Below are positions 4,507-9,010 of a stretch of 9,010 bases of DNA, one piece after another. The translations under genes and the position numbers were made by a program. Source of the DNA: Candidatus Pacearchaeota archaeon CG11_big_fil_rev_8_21_14_0_20_30_13 (GTDB taxonomy: Archaea > Nanobdellota > Nanobdellia > Pacearchaeales > GW2011-AR1); the NCBI GenBank assembly GCA_002762735.1, contig PCVV01000031.1:1-9010 (forward strand). Reading direction: 5' to 3'. The number at the start of each line of letters is the position of its first letter. Position 1 is the first letter of the stretch. The notes beneath the pieces are model-generated. The model made no database searches. It worked only from the letters and a program-made list of their open reading frames with translations, and was not told where the DNA came from.

Positions 4507-4590
4507 TGGGAATTTTTTTGTTTTCAATAACCCTTTTAAAGTGTTATTTTTTATTAGTTTCATAGTTGGGCTTTTAGGACCCTCTTTTAT

Positions 4591-4662
4591 GGCTCTGTAG
4601 CTCAGTGTCAGAGTGCTGCTCTCATGAGGCAGAGGTCGGGAGTTAAATTCTCCTCAGAGCCA
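4591..4662 (+). tRNA. tRNA-Met (elongator type), anticodon CAT, with unusual elbow bases
   Basis: A complete 72-nt cloverleaf. The acceptor GGCTCTG pairs perfectly with CAGAGCC (4655-4661), and the D-stem is GCTC/GAGT with one G-U. The anticodon stem CTGCT/GGCAG closes CTCATGA (anticodon CAT). The T-stem is GGGAG/CTCCT, and the discriminator is A. It lacks the three G-C pairs of an initiator anticodon stem. G37 argues against Ile2, which normally has A37, so elongator Met is favoured though Ile2 is not excluded. The D-loop AGTGTCA is only 7 nt and has U at position 19; the T-loop TTAAATT has A56 in place of the near-universal C56. The other three tRNAs here keep G19 and C56. No CCA is encoded and no strong TATA box lies 27 bp upstream. 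Confidence 0.88.
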
Positions 4663-4668
4663 TTTTTT
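4663..4668 (+). terminator. T6 terminator of the CAT tRNA
   Basis: Six T directly follow the discriminator base of the tRNA. The gene ends 23 bp before the 3' end of the convergent S17e gene. Confidence 0.55.
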
Positions 4669-4685
4669 GAAAGTCAGAAAAAGAA

Positions 4686-4892
4686 CTATTCTACTTTTAG
4701 AAGTTCAGCTTCTTTTTGTTTTTGATTAGTGAATCTTGTTAAATATCCAGCCATTTTATTTCTCATTTTCTTGGATGGCATTTCTTGACCGAGTATTCTT
4801 TTGTTTTTTCCAAAATCATCGTAAAATTCTATTCCATTTTCCATGAGCTCTTTAGAGGCTCTTTTTACTTGTTTTGATTTTATTTTTCCCAT
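4686..4892 (-). CDS. rps17e: Small ribosomal subunit protein S17e
   Basis: The product has 68 residues, matching archaeal S17e at about 60-67. The family pattern is clear: MGKIKSKQVKRASKELME at the start corresponds to MGxIRxxxIKRxAxELxE. The middle FYDDFGKNKRIL matches F..DFe.NK..l, and PSKKMRNKMAGYLTRF matches the diagnostic iPSKKvRNrIAGYiTR. It is an archaeal/eukaryotic-type 30S protein. The ATG is supported by a TATA box 25.5 bp upstream and the lack of a Shine-Dalgarno. It lies 47 bp downstream of the winged-helix gene on the same strand, with its own promoter. Confidence 0.95.
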   Translation of the reverse strand: MGKIKSKQVKRASKELMENGIEFYDDFGKNKRILGQEMPSKKMRNKMAGYLTRFTNQKQKEAELLKVE

Positions 4893-4913
4893 ATTAAAAG
4901 GTATAATATTTCT

Positions 4914-4921
4914 TTTTTAAA
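4914..4921 (-). promoter_or_regulatory. TATA box of S17e (leaderless promoter)
   Basis: TTTAAAAA on the minus strand is centred 25.5 bp upstream of the ATG at 4892. It lies within the 47-bp gap after the winged-helix gene. Confidence 0.65.
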
Positions 4922-4939
4922 CCTTATGTTTAATTTCAA

Positions 4940-5794
4940 TTAGTCAAGTTTATCAATCGAATCTAATTTTCTTGCTGCGTCTATGAACGTCTTTGTTTTT
5001 TTTGGAATTTCTCCCAAAGAGAGGATCAAATAATTCATATCTTTTTCTTCTGATTTTTTATAACAATTCAAGATGTCTTTCTGATTTATCCTTTTTTTGT
5101 TATATGCAAAAAGGAGTTTTTCTTCATTATCTTTAGAAATCTTTAAAATAAGATCTTTTTTGTTAAAATTAATAATATCAAGCATTTCAAATCCTTTCTT
5201 AGATAAATATCCCTTTACCTTATTAAAGAATTTTTCATCGTTTTCTTTTGGAATCTTTTTAGTTTTTGATTTTATTTGTTTTGATTTTTTCTTTTTTTCA
5301 ATGATTCCTGCTTCTTTTTTATGAATTTCTTCTTTTTCTAGGATTTCCTTCTGAACTTCTTTTTTTTCTTCAGAAAGAGATTCTTCTTCTTTGGCGGTAA
5401 AATATCTCCAGACTAAAATTTCATTTTTCTCTAAGATTTTTGCAAAATCTTTAATTGCTCTTAGTGCAACTCTTATTGCTGGTTCTTGTTCAGAGTCTAT
5501 GAGGAATTTATTTTTTTTTAAAAGATTTAAAGCTTCATGTTCCTTTCCTTTAATATACTCCGAGAATTTTTCAAGTCCTTCCTCTTGTCCAGGTAAAAAA
5601 TAAACAGGGCTTGTTCCAACTCTCATATGAGAAGTCTTTATTTTTTGATGGGCAAGCAATTCAGACAAAAATGCAGAAGTGAAAATCATATCCATTCCAA
5701 CTTCTCTTGCAAGATGGACTGGAAGACTCGGACCATGAATTTCTAAAAATCTTAAAATTTTTTCGTTTATTATAGATGAATCAGTTGTGGGCAT
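4940..5794 (-). CDS. Winged-helix protein with a possible degenerate nuclease-like C-terminal domain
   Basis: The product has 284 residues. Residues 1-70 read as a winged helix: a first helix (INEKILRFLEIHG), a helix-turn-helix (SLPVHLAREVGMDMIFTSAFLSELLAHQ) and a wing (KIKTSHMRVGTSPVYFLPGQE). A helical middle follows, then a highly charged Lys/Glu linker at about 133-186. Residues from about 187 (FFNKVKGYLSKKGFEMLD, DLILKI, KLLFAYNKKRI, NYLILSLGEIPKKTKTFIDAARKLDSIDKL) give a helix-strand-strand-helix-strand order like Mrr/Holliday-type restriction folds. The ExK position appears as AYNKK, so catalysis is doubtful. I believe such winged-helix proteins occur in DPANN archaea but cannot name a family. 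It lies 34 bp after EndA with its own TATA box. DNA or RNA binding is inferred. Confidence 0.75.
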   Translation of the reverse strand: MPTTDSSIINEKILRFLEIHGPSLPVHLAREVGMDMIFTSAFLSELLAHQKIKTSHMRVGTSPVYFLPGQEEGLEKFSEYIKGKEHEALNLLKKNKFLIDSEQEPAIRVALRAIKDFAKILEKNEILVWRYFTAKEEESLSEEKKEVQKEILEKEEIHKKEAGIIEKKKKSKQIKSKTKKIPKENDEKFFNKVKGYLSKKGFEMLDIINFNKKDLILKISKDNEEKLLFAYNKKRINQKDILNCYKKSEEKDMNYLILSLGEIPKKTKTFIDAARKLDSIDKLD

Positions 5795-5815
5795 GAAAAG
5801 AGTAATTTAGTGTTT

Positions 5816-5823
5816 ATTATAAA
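5816..5823 (-). promoter_or_regulatory. TATA box of the winged-helix gene (leaderless promoter)
   Basis: TTTATAAT on the minus strand is centred 25.5 bp upstream of the ATG at 5794, inside the 34-bp gap after the EndA stop codon. Confidence 0.7.
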
Positions 5824-5828
5824 TGTTT

Positions 5829-6359
5829 TTAGAATTTGATCCAATCAATCCTGTAATAAAGAATATTTCCTTCCTCATCTTGAATTGCAAGAAGGACTTT
5901 TTTTTTAGTTGAATTTGCAACTCTATTTTTTAAAATAAATTTTTCCCAATTGACTTTTTTTGAAAATGGTTCAACTGAAAGAAGAAAACTTGAGTGATCT
6001 TTTCCAGGTTTTTTTCCTTTTTCATATACTGAAAAATCTGCCCCATATTTTATTCCAGATTTAAGAATGAGCCCTTTTTTTCTTAAACTTTCAAAGACTT
6101 GATATTTTGAAGAAAATTCTTTATCAATCTTTAAAAATTTTTTTAGTACTTCATTTTCATTTAAATTTTTTTTATTTTGCAAAATTCCCATCTCTTTATT
6201 TTTAAAAAGAAAAAATCCTTCCTGAAGGGAATAAATCACCTTGCCGCTCGTTAACTCTCCAAAAAAATTTTCCTTAGAAAGAGTATATGCTTTTTTTGAA
6301 TTACTTGAAATGTTTTTTCCAATTAATTGGGCTTCAAATTGATTTTGTTTTTTAATCAT
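5829..6359 (-). CDS. endA: tRNA-splicing endonuclease EndA
   Basis: The 176-residue product matches the size of homotetrameric archaeal EndA (about 170-180). The enzyme cuts bulge-helix-bulge motifs to remove introns from tRNA and rRNA precursors. The N-terminal domain is at about 1-75. The catalytic domain starts with YQVFESLRKKGLILKSGIKYG. The triad is Y112 (ADFSVY), H122 (KDHSSFLL) and K153 (NSTKKKVLLA); spacings of 10 and 41 residues from the Tyr equal those of Methanocaldococcus EndA. The C-terminal strand EEGNILYYRIDW is the usual dimer edge. None of the four tRNAs in this window has an intron, so its substrates lie elsewhere. It is divergent from the ABC operon and has its own leaderless promoter. 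Confidence 0.96.
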   Translation of the reverse strand: MIKKQNQFEAQLIGKNISSNSKKAYTLSKENFFGELTSGKVIYSLQEGFFLFKNKEMGILQNKKNLNENEVLKKFLKIDKEFSSKYQVFESLRKKGLILKSGIKYGADFSVYEKGKKPGKDHSSFLLSVEPFSKKVNWEKFILKNRVANSTKKKVLLAIQDEEGNILYYRIDWIKF

Positions 6360-6380
6360 CCATTCTTATGAAAAGGAAGA

Positions 6381-6388
6381 TATTTAAA
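6381..6388 (-). promoter_or_regulatory. TATA box of endA (leaderless promoter)
   Basis: TTTAAATA on the minus strand is centred 25.5 bp upstream of the ATG at 6359. It shares the 92-bp divergent region with the ABC operon promoter. Confidence 0.7.
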
Positions 6389-6422
6389 ATTTGTTAAAAA
6401 GGTTCTTCCCTTGAAGTGTAAA

Positions 6423-6430
6423 TTTAAAAA
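6423..6430 (+). promoter_or_regulatory. TATA box of the ABC exporter operon (leaderless promoter)
   Basis: TTTAAAAA is centred 25.5 bp upstream of the ATG at 6452. It selects this ATG over the one at 6456, which is out of frame. Confidence 0.7.
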
Positions 6431-6451
6431 GAGATTTTTCTTAATTTAAAG

Positions 6452-7423
6452 ATGGATGAGAAGTTAATCCAACTTCAAGGGGTGACCAAAAGGTTTGGAA
6501 AAAATACCGTTTTTGATTCAATTGACTTGGATATTCCCGAAGGAAAAATTACTGGAATAATTGGTGCTTCTGGAGAAGGAAAATCGACTATGTTGAAGAT
6601 GATCGCTTCATTTTACAAGCCAACTTCTGGAAAGATCCTTTATTCGAACAAAGATATTTTTAAAGAAATTAAAAATATAAAAAGATTATTTGGCTTTGCA
6701 ATCGAGGATGGTTCTTTTTATGAGGATCTTACGGTCAAAGAGAATCTTCTTTATTTTGGAAGATTATATCATGTTAAGAAATCAATGCTCCTTCCAAGAA
6801 TTGAAGGATTAATGCATTTTGTGAGTTTAATTAATGCGAAAGATGTGCTTGCAAAAAATCTTTCTCTGGGAATGAAAAAACGTCTTGATATTGCTTGTTC
6901 TTTAGTTCACAAACCGAGTGTTCTTATTTTGGACGAACCTACTGCAGATTTGGATCCTTTACTTCGTTTTCAAATTATAAAACTTATAAAAAAAATAAAT
7001 TCTCATGGAACTACTATTGTTTTTACCACCCAGATTTTAAATGAGGCGGATGAAATTTGTGACAAAATTGTAATCTTGTATAATGAAAAGATAATTGATC
7101 AAACTTCTTCTTCAAAGATCAAAACTAAATATAATTCAAGTGATCTCGATGAAGTCTTTAGAAAAATATTTTCCAAAAAAGGTAGAAAAACTTATCAAGA
7201 ATCGGTTAAGAAAAAAACAATCTTAAAAGATGGAATTCTTGAAGTGGAAAACAATCTTCCTTTAAAAAAAGGATTTTTAGAAGAACAAGATGGTGAACTT
7301 AAAATTGCGAAAAAAGGAATAGAAGAAGTTTTTCTTTCAAACAAAATTAAAAAATTTGAATTTTTGAAAAAAATTAAAAATAAATTCTTTCCCGAAATGA
7401 AGAATTCAAAGAAGAAAAAATGA
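6452..7423 (+). CDS. ABC transporter ATP-binding protein, ABC-2 export type
   Basis: The 323-residue product has a nucleotide-binding domain (about 5-215) and a Lys-rich C-terminal extension of about 100 residues. Visible are Walker A GASGEGKST (38-46), signature LSLGM (137-141, in place of LSGGQ), Walker B VLILDEP (157-163) and D-loop ADLD (165-168). Two switch residues differ from the norm: the Q-loop position is Glu85 (GFAIEDGSFYEDLTV) and the H-loop His is Gln194 (IVFTTQILNEADE, usually TTHxLxEAE). The Walker B glutamate (E162) is present, so ATP hydrolysis remains possible. The C-terminal extension has no clear transmembrane segment and may regulate the transporter. The stop TGA overlaps the permease ATG by 4 bp (ATGA), so the two are an operon. 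Confidence 0.94.
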   Translation: MDEKLIQLQGVTKRFGKNTVFDSIDLDIPEGKITGIIGASGEGKSTMLKMIASFYKPTSGKILYSNKDIFKEIKNIKRLFGFAIEDGSFYEDLTVKENLLYFGRLYHVKKSMLLPRIEGLMHFVSLINAKDVLAKNLSLGMKKRLDIACSLVHKPSVLILDEPTADLDPLLRFQIIKLIKKINSHGTTIVFTTQILNEADEICDKIVILYNEKIIDQTSSSKIKTKYNSSDLDEVFRKIFSKKGRKTYQESVKKKTILKDGILEVENNLPLKKGFLEEQDGELKIAKKGIEEVFLSNKIKKFEFLKKIKNKFFPEMKNSKKKK

Positions 7424-8901
7424 TAGCTCCCAGTTTAATTGCAATTCTCAGAAAGGATTTAACTATGTTCTTTCGATCAAAATTTTCTTCAGCAATAATT
7501 ATTCTCCTCCCACTTTTAATTGTTCTTGCTGCAGGATATGCATTTGATTCTTCTAATTTATCAAATGTTTATGTTGGAGTTTATTCAAATTCTTCATCAA
7601 ACCTTACTCAAAAAATTGTTTTAGGATTTCAAGAAAGTGGGTTTTTAACTAAAAATTATTCTCTTTTACCAGATTGTATAAATGCTGTGAAGATGAATGA
7701 AGTTCAAATTTGTAGTGTTTTTTCCAAAGATTTGCCGGAAGATCAATCAAAAGATTTAGTTACGTTTTATGTGGACTATTCGAGAATTAATCTTGCAGAT
7801 ACCCTCCTTAATAATGCTAAGAATAGTGTTTATGCAGAATCCAGCAATGAAAGTAAGATTTTTGTTCAGGATCTAATTGATATTGTTGATTTAACAAAAG
7901 GAAGTTTGCCAAAAATACAAACTAATCTCGATTCTGCTCTTTTATATTCAAATAAAAACAAGGATACTTTAAGTTCATTTAATATTTCTGTTCTTCAGTT
8001 TGATACCTTGCTAGAATCACTTAATGAAACTAAAGATTCACTTAATGATTCTTCTGCTAAAGAGAATCTCTCTAGTGCAATTATTTTGGTCTCTGCAATA
8101 AAAGCAAATACAGAGCAAATCTCGTTAAATCTTACAGGGCTCATTTCAGCTCAAGAAGGGATTTCAGGGAGCATTACTTTTGCTTTGGAAAATCTTAATC
8201 CTCTTGTTGAAAACTTTCAATCAAAGAAAATTTCAAGTGCCCAAAGTATAATTTCTCCAATTAGATTAGTAGTAGAACCAATAACTCAAAATTCAAAAAG
8301 CAGAGATTATTTAATTCCAGTTCTAATTTCTTTGATTGCTCTTTTCGGATCTTTATTGCTCTCTTCAACTTTTGTTTTGAAGGAGAGAAAAACTATCGCT
8401 TATTTTCGAAATTTTATGACTCCTACAAAAGAGGTAATCTTTGTTTTTTCTACTTATTTGGTTTCATTGATAATACTTATTATGCAATTTATACTTGTGT
8501 TTTTTGGGATAAAATTCATTTTAGGAATGAAAAGCTTTTTCGTTTCTCTCGAACTTATAAGTGTTTTATTTGCTGCTCTCACGGTGTTCATATTCATTGG
8601 AATATTCATTGGATATTTATTCCGATCAGAAGAAGGAGTTATTTTTGCCTCAATGATAACTTCAGGGATTTTCTTATTTTTTTCAAATACAATTCTTCCA
8701 ATTGAAAATGTTTCACAAAATTTAATGAAATTTTCTTTCTTGAACCCACTTGTTCTTTTAGATTCTGCTCTGAAGAAAACAATTTTATTTCAATTTTCCT
8801 TTTCTTCAATTAGTTCCGAATTAATTGCTTTAGGGGAATTTTTTATTGTATTTGCACTTTTAGCTTACTTTGCAAGAATAATCACAAAAAGAATGCTCTA
8901 A
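7420..8901 (+). CDS. ABC-2 type permease with large extracytoplasmic domain
   Basis: The product has 493 residues. The order is a cytoplasmic N-terminus with the amphipathic IAILRKDLTMFFRSK, TM1 at about 23-42, an extracytoplasmic domain at about 43-296, then five more membrane segments (about 297-318, 338-365, 373-402, 406-425, 471-487). This 1+5 topology with a long insert is typical of ABC-2 exporters of the YhgE/Pip type. The insert has a start like YVGVYSNSSSN and a long Leu/Ile-periodic helical section (about 150-280) that looks coiled-coil. It contains ten N-x-S/T sequons. The ATG overlaps the ATPase stop, so the two proteins form one transporter. The substrate cannot be told from sequence; lipid, polysaccharide or peptide export are all possible. 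Confidence 0.9.
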   Translation: MIAPSLIAILRKDLTMFFRSKFSSAIIILLPLLIVLAAGYAFDSSNLSNVYVGVYSNSSSNLTQKIVLGFQESGFLTKNYSLLPDCINAVKMNEVQICSVFSKDLPEDQSKDLVTFYVDYSRINLADTLLNNAKNSVYAESSNESKIFVQDLIDIVDLTKGSLPKIQTNLDSALLYSNKNKDTLSSFNISVLQFDTLLESLNETKDSLNDSSAKENLSSAIILVSAIKANTEQISLNLTGLISAQEGISGSITFALENLNPLVENFQSKKISSAQSIISPIRLVVEPITQNSKSRDYLIPVLISLIALFGSLLLSSTFVLKERKTIAYFRNFMTPTKEVIFVFSTYLVSLIILIMQFILVFFGIKFILGMKSFFVSLELISVLFAALTVFIFIGIFIGYLFRSEEGVIFASMITSGIFLFFSNTILPIENVSQNLMKFSFLNPLVLLDSALKKTILFQFSFSSISSELIALGEFFIVFALLAYFARIITKRML

Positions 8902-8920
8902 GGTTTAACTAAATTTTCCA

Positions 8921-8928
8921 TTTTTTTT
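8921..8928 (+). terminator. T8 terminator after the ABC operon
   Basis: A run of eight T begins 20 bp after the permease stop codon and lies before the promoter of the next gene. Confidence 0.5.
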
Positions 8929-8941
8929 AAAAACAAAAATC

Positions 8942-8949
8942 TATTAAAA
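8942..8949 (+). promoter_or_regulatory. TATA box of the right-edge synthetase gene
   Basis: TATTAAAA is centred 25.5 bp upstream of the ATG at 8971 but only 19.5 bp upstream of the ATG at 8965. By the spacing seen at the other genes here it selects 8971. Confidence 0.55.
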
Positions 8950-8970
8950 GGGGATCTTCTTAAGATGGAA

Positions 8971-9010
8971 ATGGTAGAAGTGAATTTTAAAAAAATTGAA
9001 AAAAAATGGC
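8971..9010 (+). CDS. leuS: N-terminus of probable leucyl-tRNA synthetase (3' truncated by the window)
   Basis: The visible residues are MVEVNFKKIEKKW (with ME before them if the ATG at 8965 is used). As I recall it, archaeal LeuRS begins like MAELNFKAIEEKWQKRW, and the match in spacing is close (M-x-E-x-N-F-K-x-I-E-x-K-W). The enzyme charges tRNA-Leu. The IEKKWQ block also occurs at the start of other class I synthetases such as ValRS, so the assignment is tentative. The start at 8971 is preferred because of both the TATA spacing and the family N-terminus. Confidence 0.6.
   Translation, partial: MVEVNFKKIEKKW

Noticed and set aside
5097..5603. Plus-strand ORFs at 5097-5324 and 5391-5603
   Set aside because: They are antisense shadows of the charged linker and central helices of the winged-helix gene; Phe/Ser richness comes from reversed Lys/Glu codons.
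1..9010. CRISPR array, insertion sequence, integrase site or defence island
   Set aside because: No spaced direct repeats, transposase or integrase genes, or terminal inverted repeats were seen. The genes are mainly housekeeping ones with uniform composition.

Overview
The window is a compact, AT-rich stretch (by eye about 30% GC) of an archaeal chromosome. The archaeal assignment rests on a transcription factor B (TFB), ribosomal proteins S8e and S17e, an archaeal Sm-like protein, an archaeal tRNA-splicing endonuclease with its catalytic triad, tRNase Z, TATA-box promoters, and four tRNA genes that do not encode CCA. The extreme A/T bias, short genes, very lysine-rich proteins and style of the uncharacterised winged-helix protein suggest a DPANN archaeon of the Pacearchaeota/Woesearchaeota type. 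That placement is inference from composition and general resemblance, not from a search.

Layout. The left edge holds the last 42 codons of an ankyrin-repeat protein, convergent with a tRNA-Leu whose anticodon reads AAG. TFB and S8e follow on the minus strand, then on the plus strand Sm-like protein, a 61-residue two-helix membrane protein and tRNase Z. Next are tRNA-Arg(UCU) (minus) and tRNA-Cys(GCA) (plus), divergent from a shared 86-bp promoter region. tRNA-Cys is followed by two adjacent hairpins and a YjbQ/UPF0047 gene. A highly A/T tract then leads to a mini-ORF and a Lys-rich basic protein, followed by a tRNA with anticodon CAU. On the minus strand are S17e, a winged-helix protein with a possible degenerate nuclease-like domain, and tRNA-splicing endonuclease EndA. 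Divergent from EndA is a two-gene ABC exporter operon (ATPase plus ABC-2 permease). The right edge carries the first codons of what looks like leucyl-tRNA synthetase.

How it works together. Most of the window is information processing: initiation of transcription (TFB), ribosome parts (S8e, S17e), RNA binding (Sm), tRNA 3'-end maturation (tRNase Z), intron removal (EndA), tRNA genes and probably a tRNA synthetase. The ABC exporter is the main envelope function.

The clearest genome-scale signal is promoter geometry. At six protein genes the centre of an 8-bp TATA box lies 25.5 bp from the A of the ATG, a seventh (tRNase Z) is within 1 bp, and the same spacing selects the second ATG of the right-edge synthetase. 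This implies mostly leaderless mRNAs. yjbQ and the Lys-rich gene break the rule and have unusual leaders. Other points of interest are an A34 anticodon in tRNA-Leu, an apparent U19:A56 replacement of the G19:C56 elbow pair in the CAU tRNA, and an ABC ATPase with altered Q-loop and H-loop residues. I see no CRISPR array, insertion sequence or clear mobile element, and no defence system I can name.
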